From contig JAKZHN010000032.1 in NCBI GenBank assembly GCA_037179335.1, forward strand, positions 124,001-188,000: a stretch of DNA of 64,000 bases. Direction: 5' to 3'. The translations under genes were made by a program, and so were the position numbers. Each line of letters starts with the position of its first letter. Within the stretch, counting starts at the first letter, position 1. Of this stretch, positions 11,613-21,864 are shown in pieces. Source of the stretch: Cyclaneusma minus. Lineage: Eukaryota > Ascomycota > Leotiomycetes > Marthamycetales > Marthamycetaceae. The notes beneath the pieces are model-generated. The model searched no databases, had not been told where the DNA came from, and saw only the letters and a list, made by a program, of their open reading frames with translations.

Positions 11613-12275
11613 CTAACCCCTCAACTCCTTGGTCATGATAACTTGAGTGAAGCCCTTCCTCTTTGGGAACTGCTCTTTATCCACGATATCCTCCCTGCTC
11701 GCGGTGCTAAATCCCAATTTCCCATAGAATCCAACCTTCAGCTCATCGGCCATCAGAGTGCACCGTTGAAGCCCTTCCCTGGCTGCATAGTCACAGGCCC
11801 AATTCACAAGCATGCTTCCGGCACCACGCCCTTGCCAATCCGGATCAGTCATGAGGACTTCAGCGTAGAGATGAGGAACGTGCATATGCTCGCTGCCCCT
11901 AAGGCCGTCATTAATCCGAGCAAACAGCCACTCATGATACACTCTTTCCTCCTCGTCTTCCACCATAGGCAGCTTCGTCGGAGGAGGTGGTTTTGCCAAC
12001 GAGCCTTCAATGTCTCCTAGCGCTCCTGGATAGACAGCGCACGTGAGGAAGGCGATGACTTTGCCGTCAGTGGAGATTTTAGCGTTGGCTCGTTCTACGG
12101 GCCCAGTGGTGGAGAATTTCTTGAAAGATTCGACGTTGGCGGCTCGATGTGAGGGCGAGAGGTCGCCAGGGGTTAGGTTTCTGAAGGGGGAGGTGGGGAA
12201 AGCTTTGACGTGTATTACGAAGAGAGGATCCCAATCTTGTTCATCGATTTGGGTGCTGAGGACGAGCTGGGACAT
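11613..12275 (-). CDS. GNAT-family N-acetyltransferase
   Basis: A single exon of 220 aa. The acetyl-CoA binding motif A is clear: a beta strand (LYAEVLMTDP) followed by DWQGRGAGSMLVNWA, with the Q-x-x-G-x-G core at 148-153. The C-terminal part has the usual GNAT ending, a helix, GFYGKLGF (182-189), then a hydrophobic strand (FTQVIMTKEL). The N-terminal third (residues 1-60, QIDEQDWDPLFVIHVKAF) matches the start of fungal single-domain acetyltransferases of unknown substrate. There is no targeting signal, so it is probably cytosolic. It is convergent with the lipase gene upstream. The acceptor could be an amine, amino acid, small toxic compound or protein N-terminus; nothing here decides. Confidence 0.9.
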   Translation of the reverse strand: MSQLVLSTQIDEQDWDPLFVIHVKAFPTSPFRNLTPGDLSPSHRAANVESFKKFSTTGPVERANAKISTDGKVIAFLTCAVYPGALGDIEGSLAKPPPPTKLPMVEDEEERVYHEWLFARINDGLRGSEHMHVPHLYAEVLMTDPDWQGRGAGSMLVNWACDYAAREGLQRCTLMADELKVGFYGKLGFSTASREDIVDKEQFPKRKGFTQVIMTKELRG

Positions 12276-12852
12276 TTTGTTGCTTAGGTGTTGAAGGTAG
12301 AAGAAGTCCCACGTTTAGTGACTTGGTGGGAGGCCTTTGAGAATCGTTGACGGTGGGCAGCGTGTTCTATTATTGCTGGTCATTTGTCCACTTACCTGTA
12401 GGTAGGTGTGTAGGATGTTGGTTGAGGTGATGGCTGGCCTTCCTATTGTGGATACAGTCGTTATTCGGCGCTTAGATAAGAGCCGTATGCATGTTAGTAG
12501 CGAAGTGTGCATATTTTGCAGTCCATCTTACCATCTTAGGTACTCATCTAATTCACAGAAGCACTATATGACTCTCCACTCTTCATGTGAGCTCTGCTTC
12601 TCTCCACTAGATGTACTGGTTAAAATTTCATCAGCTGCCGCTCTCTGGCCTCCGGATGCCGACTCGGTAGTTGTGGTTTCCCCCTGAGATCCCCTCTAAA
12701 GAGGGAGGGGGGAGGGGCAGGGGGAAGGAAAGTTCTATTTCCATTAGGGATTCTCTTCTGAATCCTTCCTCTGGACTTAAGAGATACAATACGATTGTCC
12801 GAGCGCCGGTTTGTGCCTTCGAGTTCTACCATCATATCTCATCAAACCATTA
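12276..12852. other. Intergenic, promoter of the GNAT gene
   Basis: No gene is supported. A purine-rich run of G and A lies at about 12702-12733. The stretch contains the acetyltransferase promoter (its 12275 end) and the 3' UTR of the MFS gene. Confidence 0.55.
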
Positions 12853-14454
12853 TCAACGAAGTACCTTCGCGCTCGCCTCAGCCCCCACAGCTTCCAAGTC
12901 ACCACCGTCCTCATCCACCACAAAAGCATCCAACTCACCCTCGCATGCATCCTCTTCATCCATCCCCGCTACCCTTCCATACACCTTCCCTTCCTCCCTC
13001 GGTCTCTGATTAACAAACAACACCAAAAGCCCCGTATCATAAACAATCTTCAACCCCCCAGCCCCCACCAACCCGACCCAAAAAAGCCCCTTACTCCCCA
13101 AGACCCCCGTAACCAACGGTCCCGCACTCTGCCCCGACGTCTTCACCACATTCAACCATCCCATAACAGCCGTACGCTCCTCGGGTAAAACGACCGTAGC
13201 CAGGAAGGCTGAGCGCGGTGCACTATCCATGCTAGCCGTAGATGACCGCAGCACGAGGAAGATCATAGACCAGTAGACAGACGAAGATGTGCGGTGTAAA
13301 GAAGGGATGGCGATTAGGGAGAGGAAGACAGCAGAGGGCATGTGTGTGAATACCATGGTGCGGATATTGCCGATGCGCTTGGAGATGCTGGAGGCGGCGA
13401 GCATGGAGAGAGCGGCGAGGAGGGAGGCGAGGAAGAATAGGGTTCCGAGACTGTTTGCGGCCATAGCATAGGTTTTGTCGAAAAAATATGTGAGCCAGGA
13501 TCTGTGGTTTGTTAGGAAGTTGTGTTATTCTTATGGGATAATAGGTTGTATGATGTGGAAGTGAAAGGGAGAAGGGGCTTACCTGGAAGCTAGTCCGGAC
13601 CCGAGAGAGTCGAGAGCGAAGAGGATGGATAGCGATGCCACTATACTCCTGCTTTCACTGCTGATATCTGGCAGCAAGCTCGCGTACCACCTCTTGCCTC
13701 CACTGGCCACGGCGGTGTTGACTCTCGGCGGTTTCTGCGTGCTCCCGGCCTCCACGCTCTCACCCAACATGATCGAGAGAACGAATTTTCCCAGCCCAAG
13801 GAGAGTGTATATAATGAACGTGACTCTGTACGTGCCAATCTCACTCCAACCAAGCGTCTCGGTCATGTACTGCACCATGTGCCCGCAGAAAAACGTGCCA
13901 AATGCTACACCTGCCTGACTACAGAGGCTAAACCAAGCATATATGTCAGATCGATCATCGGGGGACGTGAGTTGCGCAATGATAGACTCTTCGATGGCGC
14001 GAAAGGGGCCAATCTCGTTGCCACTTGGACTTATCACACCACAAATAGCAGATAGTAACAAGAGCCAATAATTCCCAGAGAAAGCAAACACGAGTCCGCT
14101 CACAGCCATCAATAGCGCCCCAGCGGCCAGGATTATTTTTCGTCCCAGAGCATCGGCGACAAGGGTGAGGACGAAGGAAATAGCAACATCGCCGACCAAG
14201 GTTAGAGTCATGAAAAGACCTATCTTGGTGTCTGAGTGGCCCAAGTGGGAGAGGTATGAGGCGAGGATGAGAGTGGAAGAGCCGTAGGCGAAGAGGCGGA
14301 TGAATCGGGCAGTAATTAGCAGTTTGATGTCTCGAGGAGAGTGGAAGAGGGCTGTGAGGCCGAGTTCGGCGAGGGCACGAGCAAAGAAGGCAGCCATGGA
14401 GCAGGCGGCAGGCAGGTGAACATTGAACTTGAGGCGGGGAAATGGTGGCGGCAT
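12853..14454 (-). CDS. MFS transporter
   Basis: Two exons on the minus strand, 14454-13583 and 13501-12853, with an 81-base intron (GTAAGC donor, CCTAAC branch, CACAG acceptor); 506 aa. The join restores LASRSWLTYFFDK. Many long hydrophobic segments are spread over both exons, as expected of a 12-helix major facilitator. A motif A-like loop lies between the second and third helices (GDVAISFVLTLVADALGRK, ending in GRK). A second repeat of the fold follows the splice (SISKRIGNIRT). It is an integral membrane transporter, resembling uncharacterised fungal MFS proteins of the YCR023C type. After the last helix comes a short acidic tail (GMDEEDACEGELDAFVVDEDG). The substrate is unknown; neighbours give no hint. 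Confidence 0.88.
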
Positions 14455-15098
14455 TATGAAGCCGATGCGAGGGAGGGTTTAAGGCCCATATGAGAGAGAG
14501 TGAGATGTTCTTCGCTTCGAAAGAGTGAATAGCTTGAGATAAGTAACCAGCCAATCAGAGACCGGCAGTGACAACTTTGCCATGGGCCGCATCGACTTTG
14601 ACTTGTGGCAACGCAGCAGTGACATCCCACTTAAATTCATGTCGACAGAGGTACCTATGAGCTTAGTTGGGACCATGGCTCATGCGGGTGGAACCGCTGT
14701 CAGCTGTCACCTTGGTGTGCGCCGGACGAACTCACTAACGACCCGGATGCAACATTACTGACTTTACCAACCTAGGGTACACATATCAGGTTTCATATAC
14801 GAGAACCAAAAGAACTGCATTTGTTAGGCAATTTTGCTATGACTGGTAGAGCCAGCGTTACTTGAGACAGCTCAAGTCAAAGAAGCAGACGAGGCATATC
14901 CTGTAAATAATATTGAGAAAAACAAAGGAAGATAAAAGATACCCAAAGACAGACCCAGCTCAATGCTGTGCAATGCTACCAATGCTTTGCATATATAGAC
15001 CCCTGAATCCCCACGAAACGAGCCGCCATAACGCCTGGCTTTTCCCGCTATGTGCCATATCGTGCCGTCGATCAAAAAAAGATAATCCTCTTCGCTTT
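14455..15098. other. Intergenic, promoter of the MFS gene
   Basis: No gene is supported. It holds the MFS promoter next to 14454 and the 3' UTR of the PVET-repeat gene next to 15099. No repeat or RNA gene is visible. Confidence 0.55.
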
Positions 15099-16997
15099 CT
15101 AGATAGCCCAGCTTCCCCGTCGAGCGCGAACTCCCCACGCACCGGGGCTCTCAACACCATTAGACATCGAAGGATGCTGCCTCGCCCATTCCAAGATGTA
15201 TGTCCTCAGGGCTTGCCATCTTGAGCAGCTTTTCGTGAAAGAGTCTTTGTTGCTCTTGTCCCCTACTTGGATGTGCCCTTTGGCATCTCTTGAATTATCG
15301 TCTTTGCGAAGTTCCTCCACGGGTATCTGTGAGATTTTGCTAAGCTCCTCATCAAAGGATACCGCGATAGCCGGATAACCCAGCGAGAGATAATTGTACA
15401 CTTGTGTGATAAATTGATCGTCGAATTCCTCGTTGACAGCATCGTCGAGCTTCGACCTTGTAGCCTCGCACTTTAGTCGGTCTAAGCCAGACAACATCTG
15501 AACGCCCTTTAATTCCTTCGACACCGGCTTTTCCTTCGGTATCGAAGAGCTGAAAGCGCTGGCAAAGGGATCGTCAATTTCTATGGCAGGAGTGCGGAGT
15601 AACGGAGGGCCTCTGATGGCGGGAGAAAGATATTGATCTTCTTCGGACGCAACACAATATCCGCCCCACAATCCGCCGCCATCTGCTCGACGTTTCGGCA
15701 TATGGTCGATTCGCTGGTCAGTCTCCAACTTGGTTGCTTGCGGAGATGGACAAAATCGGAATTTGAGATCGCCTCCCAACATGGGAGGAGTCGCTGCTTT
15801 ACGCATACGGCTCAGTTCGGCTTCTTTCTGTTTATCCACAGCCGGTATCACAGCTGCCGCAAGTTTGGTCGTCATGCCGTTGGTCCAGAAAGGATCGTTG
15901 AATGTCGGCTGGGAAGCTTCTGCAGCCACCTTTTTGTGCGTTGCCTCTTCGCGTAGTCTAGAAAGCTTTTCTTGGTGTTGCTGCATTTCGCGAGCCGCCC
16001 AACCCACCTCGGTTGACTTTCGTCGGACGATGTTGACATCCTTGCTAACTTCTCGGTGTTCAACATCTTCGTGCGGGAGCATGCCAACGCCGATGACATC
16101 CTCGTCCTCTGAAATGACCTCCACCTCTTGGGTATAGAAATGCTCCACTATCTCGTGATAATCGCTGTTGGGAAAGGCTGCTAAGGCTTGTTCGCGCAGT
16201 TGCTTTTCGGCTGCTTTGGCTGCAAGTTCCAGTAGGTAACCCGCGAATCGGTCATCGCAACTTTCCCTTCTTCTAGCCCATTGCAATCTCGAGTCTTCCG
16301 AGGAGCCGTAAGAAGCGGTGAGAGAAGGTGTTCCCTCATCTTCGTCTCCCTCATCATTATCGCCCGAGCTTTCCGAGGAAGGAATCGTGTCGAGGTCGAG
16401 CTGGAAGGAATTTAGTCGAGTGCTCCTCCGTGTGTTATTATGCGGTTTCATAGACCCTTGCCGTCGAGGCGCAGGCGGGAAGGATTTAACATCGACCGCA
16501 CTTGCAACGGGCGTGTTGCCCGGGGCTAGTGGCACAGGTGGAGGCCGTATCTTCCTCCGAGGTAAATAAATGTGATTAGTGCCAGGAGTGATGTCGGTTT
16601 TGTCTGTAGGTAAAGTGGCTGGAGCTTTGTCGCCAGCTCTTTTTGTCCGTTTGGTTGTCTCGATTAACTGAGGAGCAAATTTGCGCCGGGGCTTAGGTGG
16701 TTCTTCGGCAGGCGGCGGCGTGGTATCTTTGGGTGAAGGCTCAGGAGTCGGTTCCGGGGCCGGCCTCACCACCGGACGGTCTCGACTGCTTTTGACAGAG
16801 GTCTCGACGGGTTGGGGGAGGAAACGGCGTTTCGGGGCTTGGTTGGTGATGTCTGCTGGCTCTTTGCCGTCGTCCTGGTCATGTTTGCGGTTGCTGCGCG
16901 TCGAGGTTTCCACCGGCTCGACCTTTCTGCGACTCTTGGTAGTGGTCTCGACGGGTTCCGGCACAAAACGCCTCCGCGGCGGAGAGGGTTCAGACAT
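15099..16997 (-). CDS. Fungal-specific protein with PVET repeats, function unknown
   Basis: A single exon of 632 aa. An upstream in-frame ATG at 17012 adds only five residues; I prefer the ATG at 16997 because MSEPSPPRRRF starts the repeat region directly. The first 120 residues hold four imperfect copies of a basic motif (RRRFVPEPVETTTKS at 8-22, RRKVEPVETSTRS at 23-35, KRRFLPQPVETSVKS at 56-70, RRKFAPQLIETTKRT at 104-118). The middle is acidic and low in complexity. The last third is globular-looking, with DLKFRFCPSPQATK, GGLWGGYC, DDPFASAF and a strongly patterned block at about 520-560 (EFDDQFITQVYNYLSLGYP, then FDEELSKIS). I recognise these as shared with uncharacterised proteins of other Pezizomycotina, but no function is known to me. 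No membrane segment or signal peptide is present. Nuclear location is possible from the basic repeats, but this is inference. Confidence 0.75.
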   Translation of the reverse strand: MSEPSPPRRRFVPEPVETTTKSRRKVEPVETSTRSNRKHDQDDGKEPADITNQAPKRRFLPQPVETSVKSSRDRPVVRPAPEPTPEPSPKDTTPPPAEEPPKPRRKFAPQLIETTKRTKRAGDKAPATLPTDKTDITPGTNHIYLPRRKIRPPPVPLAPGNTPVASAVDVKSFPPAPRRQGSMKPHNNTRRSTRLNSFQLDLDTIPSSESSGDNDEGDEDEGTPSLTASYGSSEDSRLQWARRRESCDDRFAGYLLELAAKAAEKQLREQALAAFPNSDYHEIVEHFYTQEVEVISEDEDVIGVGMLPHEDVEHREVSKDVNIVRRKSTEVGWAAREMQQHQEKLSRLREEATHKKVAAEASQPTFNDPFWTNGMTTKLAAAVIPAVDKQKEAELSRMRKAATPPMLGGDLKFRFCPSPQATKLETDQRIDHMPKRRADGGGLWGGYCVASEEDQYLSPAIRGPPLLRTPAIEIDDPFASAFSSSIPKEKPVSKELKGVQMLSGLDRLKCEATRSKLDDAVNEEFDDQFITQVYNYLSLGYPAIAVSFDEELSKISQIPVEELRKDDNSRDAKGHIQVGDKSNKDSFTKSCSRWQALRTYILEWARQHPSMSNGVESPGAWGVRARRGSWAI

Positions 16998-18552
16998 TGT
17001 CGAGTCATACAAACAACGGTTGTCAGCTTTGGCAGAGACGGGGTGCAGCTCAGACGAAAAGGAGGTCGTCTTGTTGGCCCAGATTGGAAGTCTCGTGGCA
17101 CGGTGCGCTAATGAAGAGCGGCCGTGAGACTGGGGCGCGGAGCCTCCCGGTGTGGAAAGAGTCTGGCGGAGGGGGTGCGAGAGCCGTGTTCCTCGTGTGG
17201 CGTGAGCATATGTAAATTGTAGGATTGTAGGAGACTGGAGCAGGAGAGAATAGTAGGTAATGATGGAGTTGTTGATGGCAGTAATAAAAGCAATTTGGGA
17301 GGGGCCGGGGTGAGGGGAGTGTCAAGCAGGAGACTAGGGACTAGACGCAGGGCTGGTCCAGACAGAGCGACTGGAGGCGTGTGTCACCGCTTGAAAGAAA
17401 GTCTAAATGGTAAGACACTCGCAAGTGTGTGTCTTTCGGAACGTGGTGATCATGTACCCGGCGGAAGTACCTCTTATCTACACGACGAAGCACGAAGGCA
17501 AACAGCGCTTTTGCATCGCTGCACGCCCATGGAAATGCACCTCCTCATGCGCTCATCTGAATACCACACGTCAGCTCGGTTTGTACGACAGCAGTCAATT
17601 GTTGCCATTCTCGGCCACCTCTGCAATTCTTGGTGCTCCTATTTATGGTGCTCTGCATCCAACCAAGGCCTTATCTCGCGAGCTCCCCTGCTTCTCCCGT
17701 ATCGCAAGCCACATTGACCCTCACACCGTCTTGGACTATGTTCAATCTGTCTCACCAACCCGATCTCGGCCGGCTTGTGGTCTTACTTTTTGCTGTCCAT
17801 GTACAATTGGACATTATCATCGGGCGGCCAATAAATGTGCCAAAAGCAACGTATATTGTATATCCCAGGCGTGCAATAATGCGGCATAGTGAATGATTGT
17901 GCGGTCAGAGCTCCGTCGATACTATCATCTGCACGGCCTCGATCTCGCAGGGGAATGCACCGGGTAATCCGACATCTGCAGCACCACGTCGGATCCTATG
18001 TATCTCTCGCCAGCATCAGGTGATCTGGTCATGTGCGGCCGGCTCCCTCGCTCGAGCCTCACCTACAAGGCCGAATTGATGGTGGGGTTCAAGCCACCAT
18101 GGTGAGGGGCTTCAAGTGGAGCACCAGGAGAATAGTCGTGCAGCACTGTGCGTTCCGGCATCGTCCAAGCCTCGCATTTCCTGGAATCAGAGGCGCGAAT
18201 ATGGGCACGTTTGTACCGGAGGCCGCTCGTGCTGATAATAATTCTCGTATGCCTACTATGGGTGAGTAGTTTTGGAAACATTCTTCACAATCAGGGAGCT
18301 TCATGTTCTTTGTAATCGGATGAGTCCATGAGTGGCGATGGTTGAAGCTAGCTGGCAGCCCACCTGAACATAGCGTCATTTTCTTGTCACCGGCCGCCGG
18401 CCGCTAAACTGGACCACCCGCCTGCTCCGTCACTCCAAAACATTTCTGTCTCGTCTCCAACAAACTCTCGACAACACCACACCTATCAATCTTCCTTGAT
18501 CGTACCCTGCTACACCACCATTCTTCCACCGAAAACCCAAGAGCAACCGACA
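16998..18552. other. Divergent intergenic region
   Basis: Lies between the divergent starts of the PVET-repeat gene and transaldolase. The last 170 bases are C/A/T-rich with little G (TCTCGTCTCC, CAACACCACACC), typical of a fungal promoter and 5' leader of a highly expressed gene such as transaldolase. The open frame at 17407-17889 lacks any family signature and is not supported. Confidence 0.6.
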
Positions 18553-19802
18553 ATGTCTAACTCTCTCGAGCAATTGAAGGCCGCTGGCACCGTAAGTTGC
18601 CCCTCATTGCCCGCCATGATGCCCCACCACGCTGCTTTCTGCCATCCATTGAAATCTTGCTTCACTTGCTAACCAATCTATCCATCTATGTAGGTTGTCG
18701 TCAGTGACTCCGGTGAGCTTCCACTCCGTCTCCATTTGGGAAATACAATCACTGACCTGTGTAATAGGTGACTTCGCTTCCATTGGAAAGTACAAGCCTC
18801 AGGATGCCACCACCAACCCTTCCTTGATCTTGGCCGCCACCAAGAAGCCCGAATATGCTACTCAGATGGACGTTGCCGTCAAGTACGCCAAGGAGAACGC
18901 AAAGGGAGAGGACCTCGACACCCAGGTCGATGCTGCTCTCGACCGACTCTTGGTCGAGTTCGGCAAGGAGATCTTGAAGATCGTTCCCGGCAAGGTCTCC
19001 ACCGAGGTCGACGCCCGCTTCTCCTTCAGCACCAAGGAGTCCGTGGACAAGGCCCTTCACATCATCGACGTAGGCTTTCTTATATTCCACAGGCGTGTGC
19101 GCTACAATGCTAAGTTTTATCTAGTTGTACAAGGCTGAGGGAATCCCCAAAGAGCGCGTTCTCATTAAGATCGCCTCTACCTGGGAGGGTATTAAGGCTG
19201 CCGAGATCCTGCAAAAGGAGCACGGCATCAACTGCAACTTGACCCTCATGTTCTCGCTCTCGCAAGCCATTGCCGCCGCTGAGGCCGGTGCCTTCCTCAT
19301 CTCTCCATTCGTTGGCCGTATCCTTGATTGGTACAAAGCCTCGACGAAGAAGGAGTACAGCAAAGAGGAGGACCCCGGTGTCGAGAGCGTCAAGGCCATT
19401 TTCAACTACTACAAGAAGTTCGGATACAAGACCATTGTCATGGGTGCTTCTTTCCGTAACGCTGGTGAGATCACTGAGCTTGCTGGCTGTGATTACCTCA
19501 CCATTGCTGTAAGTTTGGACCTCTGGGCTGTGTTCAAATGTGACAGATACTAATTTGCTGTTTAGCCTGCCCTTCTCGAGCAATTGATGAACTCCAACGA
19601 GCCTGTTCCCAAGAAGCTTGATGCCAGCGCCGCAGCCAGCCTGAACATCGAGAGGAAGTCATACATCAACGACGAGAGCTTGTTCCGATTCGACTTCAAC
19701 GAGGACCAGATGGCCGTGGAGAAGCTGCGCGAGGGTATCAGCAAGTTCGCCGCTGACGCCGTGACCCTCAAGGACATCATCAAGGAGAAGCTTTCTTCCT
19801 AG
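18553..19802 (+). CDS. TAL1: Transaldolase
   Basis: Five exons: 18553-18591, 18694-18712, 18768-19069, 19125-19508 and 19566-19802; 326 aa. Exon 2 is only 19 bases. The joined N-terminus reads MSNSLEQLKAAGTVVVSDS then GDFASIGKYKPQDATTNPS, the standard transaldolase start. The enzyme moves a dihydroxyacetone unit between sedoheptulose 7-phosphate and glyceraldehyde 3-phosphate in the non-oxidative pentose phosphate pathway, in the cytosol. The Schiff-base lysine is Lys135 in VLIKIASTWEG. Further family motifs are DARFSFST, FLISPFVGRILDW and TIVMGASFRN. Length is close to yeast Tal1 (335 aa). Intron-dense 5' structure and C-rich codon choice point to strong expression. All introns have GT-AG ends. 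Confidence 0.97.
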
Positions 19803-19998
19803 ATTTCCTGCTTTTGCGATAGTTCTGAGACCGATCACTCTTTTTCTTTTCGCGGTTCGAATGCTTGCATGTATTCATGGGGGAAGGATATCATAAATAG
19901 AATTTCATGATAGCATTGCAGTTGGCCATTTCTCTCAGATTTCAAGCTCTTTGAGTTATCTATAATACGCCCGTGGCATCCACACCCTGAATGATGGC

Positions 19999-20498
19999 CT
20001 AAACCCTCTTGTCTCCCGGGACAGCTCCCTCTCTTTCTTTAGTCCCATGGGTAAATTGACCCGTCTCTAACTCATTGACGCCGCCCTGCTTGACCTGCTG
20101 GTTCTTGGCCACTCCACCACTCTGCAATTCCCCGTTAGCCTTCCAGTACCCAAGAAACTCGTAAAGGACCAAGACCCCGAGATAAGAAGAGAAACAACAC
20201 ATCATAAAAACGCCTTGAAGAACAGAAGGTTTAGTATAAAACATACCTCATTAAAAGCAGTATCAATTTGCTGGTTGACCTCCCCACGGATGGCCTCGCC
20301 CGCACCATGCACCTTAGCAAAAGCTGACTTGATGGGATTCGACGAGGAAGAAGTTGACGAGGTGGAATGGCCGGCAGCAGGGGCTGTGGTGCCGGTGGTG
20401 CTTGCGGTGCCAGCGGTTGTGCCTGTGGTGCCAGCTGCTGTGGTGCTGGTGCCGGTGGAGCCCGCGGCAGGGTTTCTGAAGACGCCGGCGTCAGACAT
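19999..20498 (-). CDS. Small conserved fungal protein, function unknown
   Basis: Two exons on the minus strand, 20498-20247 and 20121-19999, with a 125-base intron (GTATGT donor, GGCTAACG branch 14 bases before TTGCAG); 124 aa. Residues 10-53 are a Gly/Thr/Ala/Ser-rich low-complexity run. The conserved part is NPIKSAFAKVHGAGEAIRG (about 54-72), then a charged tail with GVAKNQQVKQGGVNELETG and EREGAVPGDKRV. Similar small hydrophilic proteins occur widely in Pezizomycotina, and some are among abundant stress or starvation transcripts; that role is inference. It is convergent with transaldolase, their 3' ends only 196 bases apart. No signal peptide or membrane segment is visible once the intron is removed; reading through the intron would give a false hydrophobic end. 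Confidence 0.78.
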
Positions 20499-20921
20499 GG
20501 TGGCTGATTTTTGTATGGTTTGTGTAATGTGTGAGAGTGTTTCTAGTTTGTGCTGGTGTTTTCAGGGACTTGGGGGATATGGGGTTGGAACTTGGGATGT
20601 GTTGTGAATGCTCGTAGGGATGGCGTAAGGCGGGAGGGGGTACCTTAAGTTGGGTGGGGGTTATTTATGGGAGTAGAACGGATGGAAGGTGTGACTTCAT
20701 CGTTCTGAAGACTTAGCTTTTGGGGAATGCCATGTGTTGCTTTGTCCGGACTTGGACCCCGAGCCAGACTGTTTGCTTTCGACCGAAGGGCAAAGACTAT
20801 CCGGTGCAGGGAAAAACGATTTGCCGGTAACCCGCAGAAATCCCGATCGACGTAGGGTCGTCTGGCCCACTTTTCCGGCTTGCGAAAGATGTTAACTGAT
20901 GACGTCATAAGCAGGGTCCCC

Positions 20922-21052
20922 AGCCACAGCCGGCCAGCCACAGCCAATTACCAGCCACAGCCAGCTAGCTATAGCCAGCCAGCCATAGCCAATTACCAGC
21001 CATAGCCAGCTAGCTATAGCCAATTATAGCCAATTAGCCATACTAGCTTGCA
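20922..21052. repeat. CAGCCACAGCCA / CATAGCCA low-complexity repeat
   Basis: Short units (CAGCCA, TAGCCA, CAGCTAGC, CAATTA) recur with a higher-order period of about 44 bases: CAATTACCAGCCACAGCC near 20944 and CAATTACCAGCCATAGCC near 20990. Copies differ mainly by C to T, and the 3' part is the more T-rich. Confidence 0.8.
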
Positions 21053-21089
21053 TAGTTTTCGGGTCCGCGACGTAGGTCGAGAGCTTCGA

Positions 21090-21112
21090 GGTCGAGAGCT
21101 TCGCTCTCGACC
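21090..21112. other. Perfect hairpin with TTC loop
   Basis: GGTCGAGAGC, a TTC loop, then GCTCTCGACC: a perfect 10-base stem. A direct copy of the left arm (GGTCGAGAGCTTCGA) lies immediately upstream at 21075. The same loop triplet closes the hairpin at 1453-1485. Confidence 0.85.
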
Positions 21113-21864
21113 GGAGGAGCGGCCGCGAAAGTATAGTATTTTAATTTATAGTATTATAGTTTTTTGCCCATCGACAGTCGGTCGAAAGCGTGGCGCGCGC
21201 CTCTGGCGCGCCGTGCACGTATTTTGATGGGAGGCTTGAGATGGGGTGACGTCATGGCTTCGTGCTTTGGAGGTCATGAGCACAGTTGCAATTGTGGTGG
21301 GAGTCTCTCTGTACTCCTTCTTGGACATTAGAGCCTTAGAGGAGGACAGGTAAAGAAGACGTGACTTGTGAGTGGGCAACGAACATGACAACATTCATAT
21401 GGCGGCTTACCCAGACGAAAGGGGCCGTCGTCCATCAACCCTAAGAAGACACGAGAGTCGAGGCTGTTTCCAGCTGTAAGCTGTCAGCGAAAGTGGTATC
21501 TTTCAGATGTGGACAATCAGTCAGGAGAACGAAATGCAAAGTCAGACGTAAGGAAACGTCAAAAGAGGTATGTATGTTTCCGCTCGGACTCCGAGCTTGC
21601 GTGTGTTTGGAGCCCATCCAACTCCATAAGAATGGCTAATTCAGCGGCTTCTTCTCCATCTGTGCTTTTCCCAAGTTTGCTCCGTCTATGGTATCACAAT
21701 CCAAAATGCCAAGGTTCCTCCAAATTCCGGAACAATATCCTCACAGTACTTTTGAGAGCCTCCGGAACTCTGTCCTGCCGTCCTTCCAAGTTGCCTGAAC
21801 GTCCATCGCCCAACCCAAGAAATCAGTCCCATGTTCTACAGTAATCCTAACATCAATCGTGCTT

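Larger units (their letters stand above)
20499..21864. other. Intergenic region with repeats and palindromes
   Basis: No gene is supported. It includes the promoter of the small-protein gene (next to 20498), the imperfect CAGCCA/TAGCCA repeat at 20922-21052, a hairpin at 21090-21112, a GCGGCCGC at 21119 and GC-rich palindromic text (TGGCGCGCGCC then GGCGCGCC) near 21190-21215. This low-complexity stretch differs from its surroundings and may be a small element remnant. Confidence 0.6.

Noticed and set aside
17407..17889. 160-residue open frame between divergent genes
   Set aside because: No recognisable domain, and a second frame over the same bases is open too; taken as chance.
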